A stretch of DNA of 64,000 nt from Fundidesulfovibrio soli (GTDB lineage Bacteria; Desulfobacterota; Desulfovibrionia; Desulfovibrionales; Desulfovibrionaceae): contig NZ_JAKZKW010000002.1 of NCBI RefSeq assembly GCF_022808695.1, positions 62,001-126,000 of the forward strand. Direction: 5' to 3'. Position numbers and translations under genes: made by a program. Positions 41,726 through 50,094 of this stretch are shown piece after piece. Numbering within the stretch: position 1 is the first letter of the stretch; each line of letters opens with the position of its first letter. The notes under the pieces were generated by a model. The model had not been told where the DNA came from, searched no databases, and saw only the letters and a program-made list of their open reading frames with translations.

Positions 41726-43411
41726 ATGGCTGACGAACCGAATAAGATCATCTACTCGATGATCAAGGTTTCCAAGTTCCACGACAAGAAACCCATTCTG
41801 CAGAACATTTCCCTGTCCTATTTCTACGGCGCGAAGATCGGCGTGCTGGGCATGAACGGCTCGGGCAAGTCCACGCTCCTGAAGATCCTGGCGGGCGTGG
41901 ACAAGGACTTCCAGGGCGAGACCGTGCTGGCCCCCGGCTACACCATCGGCTACCTGGAGCAGGAGCCCATGCTGGACGAGACCAAGACCGTGCGCGAGAT
42001 CGTGGAGGAGGGCGTGGCCGAGACCATGGCCCTGGTCCGCGAATTCGAGGAGATCAACGCCCAGTTCGCCGAGCCTATGGACGACGACGCCATGGACAAG
42101 CTCATCGAGCGCCAGGGCCAGGTGCAGGAGAAGCTCGACGCCCTGGACGCCTGGGACATCGACTCCCGCCTGGACATGGCCATGGACGCCCTGCGCTGCC
42201 CCCCGCCCGACACCCCGGTGAAGGTCATCTCCGGCGGCGAGAAGCGCCGCGTGGCCCTGTGCCGCCTGCTGCTCAAGAAGCCCGACATCCTGCTGCTGGA
42301 CGAGCCCACCAACCACCTGGACGCCGAGACCGTGGCCTGGCTGGAGCACCACCTGCACACCTATCCCGGCACCATCATCGCCGTCACCCACGACCGCTAC
42401 TTCCTGGACAACGTGGCGGGCTGGATCCTTGAGCTGGACCGGGGCCGGGGCATCCCCTGGAAGGGCAACTACTCCTCCTGGCTGGAGCAGAAGCAGGAGC
42501 GCCTGAAGAACGAGGAGAAGGCCGAGGACGAGCGCCGCAAGACTCTGGAGCGCGAACTCGACTGGATCAGGATGAACCCCAAGGGGCGCCACGCCAAGAG
42601 CAAGGCCCGCATCAGCGCCTACGAGTCCCTGGCCGCGCAGGACTCCGACAAGGTGGCCAAGGATCTGGAGATCTTCATCCCGGCCGGGCCGCGCCTGGGC
42701 AACAAGGTCATCGAGGCCAAGGGCGTGTGCAAGGCCTTCGGCGACAACCTGCTGGTGGACGGGCTTGAGTTCCTCATCCCGGCGGGCGCCATCGTGGGCA
42801 TCATCGGCCCCAACGGCGCGGGCAAGTCCACCCTGTTCCGCATGATCACCGGGGTCGACAAGCCCGACTGCGGCGAGCTCTCCATCGGCGAGACTGTGGT
42901 GCTGGCCCACGTGGACCAGTCCCGCGATGCCCTCAAGGACGACATGACCGTGTTCGACGCCATCAGCGAAGGCCAGGACACCATCATGCTGGGCAGGCGC
43001 GAGGTGAACTCCCGCGCCTACGTGGCCCGCTTCGGCATGACCGGGCCCGACCAGCAGAAGAAGGTCAGCCTGCTCTCCGGCGGCGAGCGCAACCGGGTGT
43101 TCCTGGCCCGCATGCTCAAGAGCGGCGCCAACGTCATCCTCCTTGACGAGCCCACCAACGACCTGGACGTGAACACCATGCGCGCCCTGGAGGACGCCCT
43201 GGTCAACTTCGCGGGCTGCGCCCTGGTCATCAGCCACGACAGGTGGTTCCTTGACCGCGTGGCCACGCACATCCTGGCCTTCGAGGGCGACAGCAAGGCC
43301 GTCTGGTTCGACGGCAACTACTCCGAGTACGAGGCGGACCGCAAAGCCCGCCTGGGCAAGGAGGCCGACCAGCCCCACCGCATCAAGTACAGGAAGTTCG
43401 CCCGGGCCTAG
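41726..43411 (+). CDS. ettA: Energy-dependent translational throttle ABC-F protein EttA
   Basis: A 561-residue ABC-F ATPase with two nucleotide-binding domains and no membrane segments. Walker A motifs are GMNGSGKST and GPNGAGKST; ABC signatures are ISGGEKRRVAL and LSGGERNRVFL. Walker B motifs LLLDEPTNHLDAE and ILLDEPTNDLD are complete. The inter-domain linker carries the charged P-site tRNA-interaction motif (RNA-rich helices around KNEEKAEDERRKTLERELDW), and the domain 1 arm insertion is present. EttA gates ribosome entry into elongation according to ADP/ATP level. CAGGAG before ATG 41726 fixes the start. It ends in its own terminator. Confidence 0.94.
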   Translation: MADEPNKIIYSMIKVSKFHDKKPILQNISLSYFYGAKIGVLGMNGSGKSTLLKILAGVDKDFQGETVLAPGYTIGYLEQEPMLDETKTVREIVEEGVAETMALVREFEEINAQFAEPMDDDAMDKLIERQGQVQEKLDALDAWDIDSRLDMAMDALRCPPPDTPVKVISGGEKRRVALCRLLLKKPDILLLDEPTNHLDAETVAWLEHHLHTYPGTIIAVTHDRYFLDNVAGWILELDRGRGIPWKGNYSSWLEQKQERLKNEEKAEDERRKTLERELDWIRMNPKGRHAKSKARISAYESLAAQDSDKVAKDLEIFIPAGPRLGNKVIEAKGVCKAFGDNLLVDGLEFLIPAGAIVGIIGPNGAGKSTLFRMITGVDKPDCGELSIGETVVLAHVDQSRDALKDDMTVFDAISEGQDTIMLGRREVNSRAYVARFGMTGPDQQKKVSLLSGGERNRVFLARMLKSGANVILLDEPTNDLDVNTMRALEDALVNFAGCALVISHDRWFLDRVATHILAFEGDSKAVWFDGNYSEYEADRKARLGKEADQPHRIKYRKFARA

Positions 43412-43436
43412 CGCCGGGCGAATCATTGGCATATGA

Positions 43437-43475
43437 AAAGGCCCCCGGGCGCCATGTGGCGTCCGGGGGCTTTGT
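43437..43475 (+). terminator. Terminator after ettA
   Basis: GCCCCCGGGCGCC pairs with GGCGTCCGGGGGC (one mismatch) around ATGT, followed by TTTGTC. Confidence 0.85.
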
Positions 43476-43534
43476 CATGTGGTGTGGGGCGGGTCGTCAA
43501 CGCCGGCGGCGGACCGCGCTGGAGAATCCCTTGC

Positions 43535-45850
43535 CTAGTCGGTTGCCATCGAGTTCATGGAGTCGCAAATCGTGGTTCTGTAGGCATAGATTTGGGGCAG
43601 CTCCCTGTAGCGCTTCTGTATCAGGCGGTTGCTCTGCCTGCTGAATTTACCGCGGTGGATGTCTTCCGACAGGACAATAAGGAGGGCCAGCACCAGTTCC
43701 TCCTCATTGTTCCCGTTTGACATGGCGGTAAGCATGTTCAGAATCTCAAGCGGCAGGCCGAGTTCGTCCAGGTCCGCGAATGACAGGCATTCGAGGCCGC
43801 GGGCAAGGGAGGTGTGCCGCCCGTTGAAGTTGATGATGAACGCGCTCATCGAGCGGAAGGGTGTGATGTCCGAGCCAGCCCGGATATATGCCGGGACCTC
43901 GAACTCATCTTCATCGAATATGAAGCCATTTGGCCTTGTCATTGTGCGGTAGCGATCCCTGGAAGACGATGGACTCTTGCGCGAGAACATCACCCCGGAC
44001 GGTCCGGAAGACGTGGCCGACCTGCTCCGCCTCGAGCTTGGAGGGGAGGGGGGCGCTTCATCGCAGCAGCACATCTCCTGCTGCACAGTCCCCAACCCGT
44101 GCCACCCGGCCGCCAGGGTCTGTCGCACCTTGCGAAGCTCCGGGAGGTCCACGGCCTTCTCCCCATCCTTGCGCTCAACAGTCAGGATGTAGTTCGTCAC
44201 AGGGCTCATGAGGTTGTGGCTCATCGCCAAGTGCTCGATGCGCTCTCGCGGCGTGTTGCGGTCGTTTATGATCGCCGAGGCCATCAGTCGCGACAATATG
44301 GCGCTCCCGCTGCCGGGCCTGGGGAGCGACGCGTCATGCTTGAACTCCTCGCAGGCGATGTCTGTCACGGCGGCCGCCCCACCGGCAACGGTCTCGAAGC
44401 GGACGCCGCCGCGGGGCGCGTTCTTGCCGGTAGCGAAGGCCAGCAGCCTGTCCCCGTCGAAAACGGTGGAGAACTTTTGGGGGTACGTGGCGATGGTTTC
44501 GAACGGCCACGTTATCGACACCTTCTCCGCCATTGAGGCAAATATCCGCCTGAATTGGGCAACGATCTTTCCCGCGATATCCTCGCCTGGCGCGGCGAGT
44601 TCGCAGGCGCCGCCGGTGGACAGGGCGAGGTCGCGCACGAAAACCTCGGAAACGGCGCTGCCGACCCCCACCGTGAATGCTCTGCACCCGTGGGCCGCCG
44701 TCTCCCGGATCAGGTCATCCGCGTCCCAGACCTGCCCGTCGGTAATGAGCAGCAGATCGTGAGGCATGCCTTCAGGGACCGAGGATTCAAGCGCCGCCCG
44801 CAGTGCTGCGCCGATTTCCGTCCCTCCGAGGTCGGCATCCATGTTGGCGGTCATCTTTCGTGCGATTGTGATGTTGCCGGCGTCGGCGAGTGCAGGGCTG
44901 TTGAACAGTTTGATGCATGAACTGCCAAATAGGATGATGTTGAAATAGTCCGTTGACCGGATCGTTCGAAGGATTTCATCCAGGGCCGCCTTTGCCTGGC
45001 TGATTGAGTCGCCACTCATCGAACCGGAGCAGTCGATGACGATGCTGACACATTTTATGCGCGGGGCGGCGTCAGGAGCGATCTCCGGTTTGATTGAGGC
45101 CAAAGCCGTATATGAATCGCCATCGTATTCAATAAAAGCGCTCGAGCGTATCGGCTCGGCAGGCCTGATGGAAAGGACGAAGTCGCGGTCCATGAGGATG
45201 CGCCCTGACGAGTGGTACAGTGCCGTTATGACGGTTCTTTCCGGTTCGCGAGTGATGTCGAACGAGTGGGAAGGGCTGATGATGTCGCTTCCGCTGAGCC
45301 TTCCGAGCACGCTGATGGAGATCCGCATCCGATTCTCCTGCGTCATCGAAAAGCCCGGAATTTGGTGATCCTGAAGTCCAGCCTGTGCGGGGCTGCCGTA
45401 GCGCGGGGCGATGGTTGTGGGCAGGAAGAACCGCAAGCCGTCGTGAGTCCACTCATTCATATGGACATATGTGAAGTGAATGGTTGCGGACTCACCCGGC
45501 ATGAGGTTCCCGAAATTGGCCGTGTATACGCCAGGGGACGGGTTTTCCAGCATGACCGCGGAATCGCCGCTTTCAATGGCTTTTTCATAGGCCTGTTCGG
45601 CGTCAGACTTTTTCGCCACGACGCCTGTATACGTGCGGGAGCCGACCACGGCGGTCATTTCGAGCAGTGTGGCCGTGCTGGGCAGAGGAAAGGTATAAAC
45701 CGATTCAATGTTTACGGTTTCCTTGTTCGTGTAGGTCTGCGTTGCCCTGATGACCGTGAAGATCTCGTTTATCTCGCCTTCGACTTTGACGTCGACGGAA
45801 GGAGCGGAAATATCGTGTTCAGCAGCGATGGAGATGCTTGGATAGTGCAT
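43535..45850 (-). CDS. VIT and von Willebrand A domain protein
   Basis: A 771-residue cytosolic-looking protein (no signal peptide). It has an N-terminal VIT (vault/inter-alpha-trypsin) domain (residues 1-130), then a vWA domain (about 265-430). The vWA domain has a complete MIDAS metal site: D273-C-S275-G-S277, T344 and D371. After a conserved segment (to about 600) comes a CCCD cluster and a Ser/Arg/Pro-rich linker, then a C-terminal region of about 130 residues that I do not recognise. The TAATG overlap couples it to an upstream MerR-type regulator. Base composition is visibly lower in GC than the flanks, suggesting transfer. Function is unknown; vWA-MIDAS implies metal-dependent protein binding. 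Confidence 0.85.
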   Translation of the reverse strand: MHYPSISIAAEHDISAPSVDVKVEGEINEIFTVIRATQTYTNKETVNIESVYTFPLPSTATLLEMTAVVGSRTYTGVVAKKSDAEQAYEKAIESGDSAVMLENPSPGVYTANFGNLMPGESATIHFTYVHMNEWTHDGLRFFLPTTIAPRYGSPAQAGLQDHQIPGFSMTQENRMRISISVLGRLSGSDIISPSHSFDITREPERTVITALYHSSGRILMDRDFVLSIRPAEPIRSSAFIEYDGDSYTALASIKPEIAPDAAPRIKCVSIVIDCSGSMSGDSISQAKAALDEILRTIRSTDYFNIILFGSSCIKLFNSPALADAGNITIARKMTANMDADLGGTEIGAALRAALESSVPEGMPHDLLLITDGQVWDADDLIRETAAHGCRAFTVGVGSAVSEVFVRDLALSTGGACELAAPGEDIAGKIVAQFRRIFASMAEKVSITWPFETIATYPQKFSTVFDGDRLLAFATGKNAPRGGVRFETVAGGAAAVTDIACEEFKHDASLPRPGSGSAILSRLMASAIINDRNTPRERIEHLAMSHNLMSPVTNYILTVERKDGEKAVDLPELRKVRQTLAAGWHGLGTVQQEMCCCDEAPPSPPSSRRSRSATSSGPSGVMFSRKSPSSSRDRYRTMTRPNGFIFDEDEFEVPAYIRAGSDITPFRSMSAFIINFNGRHTSLARGLECLSFADLDELGLPLEILNMLTAMSNGNNEEELVLALLIVLSEDIHRGKFSRQSNRLIQKRYRELPQIYAYRTTICDSMNSMATD

Positions 45851-46272
45851 TATTTGTCCCCTGTTGATGAGATACGATTGTAGACGGCTGCGACTTCGGA
45901 AATAAACATCCGCACCTGTTCGGGACTGAGACCCGACGCCCGCGGCTCCAGCAGGATTTCCACCCCCTCTGACACGATCACCCTGGTGACGACTTCTACA
46001 GTGCCCGGCCCCCGCGACTTTTCAATTCCTTCAGAAGGTGCGGCGCGCTCGGCAAGAAGTTGCCTGATCCGCTCCAGGGAAAGGCCCGAATCCCTCCAGC
46101 GCCGAATGGCAAGGAGCTGCTCAAGGTGTCTGCTCCCGTAGGTTGCCCCCTTGCGGGATCCTTCAGGGCGGTCAACGAGGCCCTCCTGGATGTAGTAGCG
46201 CACCGTCCTCCGGGGCAGGCCCGCCAGGCTCGCCAATTCGTCGATGTCGAAAGTCCTTTCATCGTGGTTCAT
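45850..46272 (-). CDS. MerR-type transcriptional regulator
   Basis: A 140-residue regulator. The N-terminal winged helix-turn-helix is clearly MerR-like: FDIDELASLAGLPRRTVRYYIQEGLVDRP, then HLEQLLAIRRWRDSGLSLERIRQLLAE. The C-terminal 60 residues have no metal-binding cysteines and are not a recognised effector domain. The stop codon overlaps the VIT-vWA start by one base (TAATG). ATG 46272 is preferred; the two in-frame upstream ATGs lie within the predicted promoter. A palindrome in that promoter suggests autoregulation. Confidence 0.85.
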   Translation of the reverse strand: MNHDERTFDIDELASLAGLPRRTVRYYIQEGLVDRPEGSRKGATYGSRHLEQLLAIRRWRDSGLSLERIRQLLAERAAPSEGIEKSRGPGTVEVVTRVIVSEGVEILLEPRASGLSPEQVRMFISEVAAVYNRISSTGDK

Positions 46273-46279
46273 GGGGGTC

Positions 46280-46308
46280 TTTTTAAACAGCATTGCTGTC
46301 ACTGTCAA
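46280..46308 (-). promoter_or_regulatory. Promoter with palindromic operator in the spacer, MerR/VIT-vWA unit
   Basis: On the minus strand TTGACA (46308-46303), a 17 bp spacer and TAAAAA (46285-46280). The perfect palindrome ACAGCA-N-TGCTGT (46287-46299) fills the spacer, the usual operator position for MerR proteins. Transcription would begin at about 46273, essentially on the ATG, implying a leaderless mRNA. Confidence 0.6.
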
Positions 46309-46402
46309 CTGTCATTTAAAATACAGCTGCAGGAGGGCGTGTATCTATTTGATATAAAAGGACTGTCAGAGATAAAAGGGCGGCTTGGGTGGGCCCGAGA
46401 AC

Positions 46403-46428
46403 AAAAAAAGGCCGGCTTGCGCCGGCCT
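46403..46428 (-). terminator. Terminator after purE
   Basis: Minus-strand stem GGCCGGC / GCCGGCC with loop GCAA, followed by seven Ts. Confidence 0.92.
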
Positions 46429-46466
46429 TTGTGGTTCAACCTGTTGCAGACTCGCTCGAGATGGGC

Positions 46467-46961
46467 TCAGCCCTTGCCTTCCATCTCCTTCGCGGCCTTC
46501 TCCACGCCTTCCACGAAGCCCTGGCGCGCCTTCCTGATCTTTTCCGCGATCTCGGGGTCGTTCAGGGCCAGGATCTGCGCGGCCATCCAGGCGGCGTTGC
46601 GCGCTCCGGCCTTGTCCACGGCCAGGGTTCCCACGGGGAAGCCCGGGGGCATCTGCACGGTGGAGAGCAGGGCGTCCATGCCGCCCAGGGGCGAGGCGTT
46701 CACGGGCACGCCGAGCACCGGCTTGATGGTGCGCGCGGCCACCGCTCCGGCCAGATGCGCGGCCATGCCAGCCGCGCAGATGAACACCTGGCAGCCGTCG
46801 GCCTCCAGGTCGCGCACGAGGCTCTCGGTGCGCTCCGGGGTGCGGTGCGCGCTGGTGACGGTGTAGAGGTGCGGGATGCCCAGGTCGTTCAGGATGTCGG
46901 AGCAGGGCTGGAGCACGTCCTTGTCGGAGATGGAGCCTATGAAGATGGCGACGGAAGTCAT
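46467..46961 (-). CDS. purE: N5-carboxyaminoimidazole ribonucleotide mutase PurE
   Basis: A 164-residue PurE of purine synthesis, rearranging N5-CAIR to CAIR. Motifs FIGSISDKD, TSAHRTPERT, AAGMAAHLAG and GVPVNASPLGGMDALLSTVQMP are complete. It shares the class I length of about 160 residues; class I forms normally work with PurK, which is not adjacent. It overlaps purD by 4 bp, forming an operon with a strong terminator. Confidence 0.96.
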   Translation of the reverse strand: MTSVAIFIGSISDKDVLQPCSDILNDLGIPHLYTVTSAHRTPERTESLVRDLEADGCQVFICAAGMAAHLAGAVAARTIKPVLGVPVNASPLGGMDALLSTVQMPPGFPVGTLAVDKAGARNAAWMAAQILALNDPEIAEKIRKARQGFVEGVEKAAKEMEGKG

Positions 46962-48238
46962 TGCGCGAGCCTCCTGATTCCTTTGTCGCCGATGTCGCGG
47001 CGATAATATGCGTTGTCGAAGCGCAACTCGGCCACGGCCTTGTAGGCCTGGGCCTGGGCCAGGGCCAGGGTGTCGCCCAGGGCGCTGACGCCGAGCACCC
47101 GGCCGCCGGTGGTCTTGAGGGTTTCGCCCTCCAGGGTGGCTCCGGCCACGAAGACCTTGGCGCCCTCAACCTTGTCGGCCTGCTCCAGGCCGGTGATCTC
47201 CATGCCCTTGGCGTAGGAGCCGGGGTAGCCCCCGGCCGCCATGACCACGCACAGCGCGGTCTTGGGGCTCCAGCGCACCAGGGCGGGGTCGAGCTCTCCT
47301 TTGGCGCAGGCCAGCATGACGGGCACGATGTCGGATTCCAGGCGCATGAGCAGGGGCTGGCATTCGGGGTCGCCGAAGCGCACGTTGTATTCGAGCACGC
47401 CCGGGCCGTTCTCCGTCATCATCAGCCCGGCGTAGAGCACGCCCTTGAAGGGGTGGCCCTGTTCGGCCAGGGTGCGCACGATGGGCTCGATCACCAGCTT
47501 GGCCATGCGCTCCCACTCGGTGTCGGGCAGCACCGGGGCGGGGCTGTAGGCTCCCATGCCGCCGGTGTTGGGGCCGGTGTCGCCTTCGCCCACGGCCTTG
47601 TGGTCCTGGCAGGAGGGCATCGGCACCACGGTCTTGCCGTCGCAGAAGGCCAGGAAGGATGCCTCCTCGCCCACCAGGCAGTCCTCGACCACCACGGTGT
47701 CCCCGGCTGCGCCGAAGCTGCGGGCGGCCATCATGTCCTCGATGGCGTCCAGGGCCTCCTGGCGGGTCTTGGCCACCACGACGCCCTTGCCCGCGGCCAG
47801 GCCGTCGGCCTTGACCACCATGGGCAGCGGGCGGGCGGAGACGTGGGCCTTGGCGGCGGCGTAATCGGTGAAGACCTCAAAATCGGCCGTGGGCACGCCG
47901 GAGAGACGCATGATCTTCTTGGCGAAGGCCTTGGAGCCTTCCAATTGCGCGGAGTAGGCGTCCGGGCCGAAGCAGGGGATGCCCGCGGCGGCCAGCGCGT
48001 CGGCCAGGCCCGCCACCAGGGGGGCTTCGGGTCCGGCCACCACCAGGCCGCAGGCGTTATCCTTGGCGAAGGCCACCAGGGCGTCTATGTCGGTATCCTT
48101 GATGGGCACGTTGCGCGCCACCAGGGCGGTGCCGCCGTTGCCCGGCGCGACGAACAGCGTGGATACGAGGGGACTTTGGCTGAGTTTCCAGGCCAGGGCG
48201 TGCTCGCGGCCGCCCGAACCCACCAGCAGGACGTTCAT
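46958..48238 (-). CDS. purD: Phosphoribosylamine-glycine ligase PurD
   Basis: A 426-residue ATP-grasp enzyme making glycinamide ribonucleotide in purine synthesis. The N-terminus MNVLLVGSGGREHALAWKLS, then KADGLAAGKGVVVA (ATP loop), DHKAVGEGDTGPNTGGMGAYSPAPV and LEYNVRFGDPECQPLLMRL are family signatures. Length is normal. It overlaps purE by 4 bp and is divergent from perR. Confidence 0.97.
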   Translation of the reverse strand: MNVLLVGSGGREHALAWKLSQSPLVSTLFVAPGNGGTALVARNVPIKDTDIDALVAFAKDNACGLVVAGPEAPLVAGLADALAAAGIPCFGPDAYSAQLEGSKAFAKKIMRLSGVPTADFEVFTDYAAAKAHVSARPLPMVVKADGLAAGKGVVVAKTRQEALDAIEDMMAARSFGAAGDTVVVEDCLVGEEASFLAFCDGKTVVPMPSCQDHKAVGEGDTGPNTGGMGAYSPAPVLPDTEWERMAKLVIEPIVRTLAEQGHPFKGVLYAGLMMTENGPGVLEYNVRFGDPECQPLLMRLESDIVPVMLACAKGELDPALVRWSPKTALCVVMAAGGYPGSYAKGMEITGLEQADKVEGAKVFVAGATLEGETLKTTGGRVLGVSALGDTLALAQAQAYKAVAELRFDNAYYRRDIGDKGIRRLAQ

Positions 48239-48317
48239 GTTCGCTCCTTGAATTGCGGTCAGGCACGGTTAACGCAACTGGGCATCGAAATCAAACAAGC
48301 CAGTTGCCAAGTAGTAT

Positions 48318-48330
48318 TTGTTACGAACAA
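48318..48330. promoter_or_regulatory. Palindrome upstream of perR, candidate PerR operator
   Basis: TTGTT-ACG-AACAA is a perfect inverted repeat 13 bp upstream of the perR -35 box, in the purD-perR intergenic region. Confidence 0.4.
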
Positions 48331-48343
48331 TTCTCATTATTTC

Positions 48344-48371
48344 TTGACATACATCAGCCGTAGGGTATTGA
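48344..48371 (+). promoter_or_regulatory. Promoter of the perR-rbr-rdl operon
   Basis: TTGACA, a 16 bp spacer and TATTGA, ending 29 bp before the perR start, in an AT-rich stretch. Confidence 0.5.
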
Positions 48372-48400
48372 AACTAGAAAATGTCCATAGCGAGGTACAT

Positions 48401-48868
48401 ATGCTCCAGGCTCCGGCTGTTCCTATGGATTTCGACTCCGCACTGGAACGGTTCAAGGGGATTTCTCAGGAAAAAGGGCTCCGGCTCACGCACCAGCGCC
48501 TGGAAATCCTGCGAGAGCTCGTAGCCGCCAAGGACCACCCCAGCGCGGAGACCGTGTTCGGGCGCGTCCGCAAGCGGTTGCCCACCATCTCGCTGGATAC
48601 GGTGTACAGGACGCTCTCCACCTTCGACGAGGTGGGGCTCATCATGCGTGTCCCCGTCACCGGCGATCAGGGCCGTTTCGATGCGGATACCAGCCCGCAC
48701 CACCACTTTGTCTGTTCGCGTTGCAAGTCCATCTACGACTTTCTCTGGGACGAGTTCGACAGTCTGGAACTCCCCGAGAATTCGAAGGCCCTGGGCCGCG
48801 TGGACGACAGGCGCGTGGTGATTCGCGGTGTCTGCGAGAAGTGCTCGGCTGACGGGATAACGAACTAA
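48401..48868 (+). CDS. perR: Fur-family peroxide-responsive regulator PerR
   Basis: A 155-residue Fur-family repressor. It has the winged helix domain (LRLTHQRLEILRELVAAKDHPSAETVF, LPTISLDTVYRTLSTFDEVGL), the metal-site segment DADTSPHHHFVCSRC and a second CxxC (GVCEKCS), forming the structural zinc site. It is assigned PerR rather than Fur mainly from the conserved Desulfovibrio order perR-rbr-rdl. ATG 48401 follows GAGGT. An AT-rich gap of 91 bp to rubrerythrin may hold a second promoter. Confidence 0.88.
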   Translation: MLQAPAVPMDFDSALERFKGISQEKGLRLTHQRLEILRELVAAKDHPSAETVFGRVRKRLPTISLDTVYRTLSTFDEVGLIMRVPVTGDQGRFDADTSPHHHFVCSRCKSIYDFLWDEFDSLELPENSKALGRVDDRRVVIRGVCEKCSADGITN

Positions 48869-48959
48869 TTTAGTATGGTTTGTTGGCCGTCTAAGAGTTT
48901 TGCCTAGTTTTTAATTAGGAATTTTTCTTACAACGTAACATTACTGATTAGGAGTCCAT

Positions 48960-49454
48960 ATGTCTAATTCGGAGAAAAATCTCAAGGAAGCTTTTGCCGG
49001 CGAATCCCAGGCCAATCGCAAATATCTCGCCTTCGCCAAGCAGGCCGAGAAAGAGGGCTTGCATCAGGTCGCCAAGCTGTTCCGCGCCGCCGCCGAGGCC
49101 GAAACCGTTCACGCCCACACCCACCTGCAGGTGCTCAAGGGCGTTGGCAGCACCGCCGACAACCTCAAGGCCGCAGTCGAGGGCGAGACCTTCGAGTTCC
49201 AGAACATGTACCCCCAGATGATCGAGCAGGCCATCGCCGAGGGCAACAAGCAGGCCGAGCGCGCCTTCCGCTACGCCAACGAGGTTGAGAAAATCCACGC
49301 CGCCCTGTACGAGAAAGCTCTGGCCGACCCCGCCGGGCTCAAGGAGACCGAATACTATATCTGCTCCGTGTGCGGTTACACCTGCGAAGACCACGCCCCG
49401 GACAAGTGCCCTGTGTGCAACGCCGTGGCCAAGGCCTTCTACACCGTCGGCTAG
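48960..49454 (+). CDS. rbr: Rubrerythrin
   Basis: A 164-residue rubrerythrin, a non-heme diiron peroxidase of anaerobes that reduces hydrogen peroxide with electrons from rubredoxin. The four-helix domain carries the diiron ligands (EAFAGESQANRKY, AEAETVHAHTHL, EKIHAALYE). The C-terminus is a rubredoxin-type FeS4 site (CSVCGY ... CPVCNA). It is shorter than the 191-residue D. vulgaris protein but complete. It is followed by the rubredoxin-like gene 28 bp downstream. Confidence 0.95.
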   Translation: MSNSEKNLKEAFAGESQANRKYLAFAKQAEKEGLHQVAKLFRAAAEAETVHAHTHLQVLKGVGSTADNLKAAVEGETFEFQNMYPQMIEQAIAEGNKQAERAFRYANEVEKIHAALYEKALADPAGLKETEYYICSVCGYTCEDHAPDKCPVCNAVAKAFYTVG

Positions 49455-49482
49455 CCCGTAGCCGGAGCGCCAGGAGGTTCGG

Positions 49483-49641
49483 ATGGACAAGTGGGAATGC
49501 CCTTGCGGCTACGTGTACGACCCTGAAGAGGGCGATTTCGAGAACAATGTGAAGCCCGACACTCCCTGGGAGGATCTCCCCGAGGAGTGGGTTTGCCCCA
49601 AATGCCTTGCGGAGAAGGAATTCTTCGAGAAGGTGGAGTAG
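49483..49641 (+). CDS. rdl: Rubredoxin-like protein Rdl with C-x-C first site
   Basis: A 52-residue rubredoxin-type electron carrier, below many gene-calling length limits. The sequence starts [18 protein letters not shown] and ends [19 protein letters not shown], with all four iron-binding Cys. The first pair is separated by one residue (CPC) instead of the usual two; from memory this is a trait of the Rdl group. GGAGG seven bases before ATG and a terminator after it define the gene. It probably passes electrons to rubrerythrin. Confidence 0.9.
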   Translation: MDKWECPCGYVYDPEEGDFENNVKPDTPWEDLPEEWVCPKCLAEKEFFEKVE

Positions 49642-49661
49642 GGCGCAGCCCTTGGTGACGA

Positions 49662-49689
49662 AGCCCCCGGTTCCCGGGGGCTTTTTTTA
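49662..49689 (+). terminator. Terminator of the perR-rbr-rdl operon
   Basis: GCCCCCGG / CCGGGGGC hairpin with a two-base centre, followed by seven Ts. Confidence 0.92.
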
Positions 49690-49776
49690 TCGCCTGGCCG
49701 CCCTGCGTCCTCGACGGGGGGGCCTGCATGCACTATGATCGGGCTATAGTGCCACTTTTACCACTGGAGATCCGCC

Positions 49777-50094
49777 ATGATGAAGAAGACTGCGATTTTC
49801 GAGGGCGCCAAGTTCACGGACCTCACCTTTCACAGCGCGCTCATTCACGATTCGGAATTCTTCAAGATCATCAATTTCAACTTCAAGGCGGGGCAATCGA
49901 TGCCCATCCACTCCCATGAGATCGAGGGACAGCTCTCCATCGTGGTGCTCTCGGGCGAGGGGGAGTTCCTCTCCGAGGACGATTCCATCCCGGCCAAGAC
50001 CGGCGACATCCTGGTCTCGGACATCAGCGAGCCCCACGGCATCCACGCCATCACGGACATGCGCGTGCTGGTGACCATCGCCCCGCCCATCTGA
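49777..50094 (+). CDS. Single-domain cupin protein
   Basis: A 105-residue single-cupin protein. Motif 1 is represented by FKAGQSMPIHSHEIEGQLSIVVLSGEGEF, with two His and a Glu in the metal-binding arrangement; motif 2 by GDILVSDISEPHGIHAI, with a His. It probably binds a divalent metal. Small cupins of this sort have varied or unknown roles, so no function is assigned. ATG 49777 or ATG 49780 may be used. Confidence 0.78.
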   Translation: MMKKTAIFEGAKFTDLTFHSALIHDSEFFKIINFNFKAGQSMPIHSHEIEGQLSIVVLSGEGEFLSEDDSIPAKTGDILVSDISEPHGIHAITDMRVLVTIAPPI

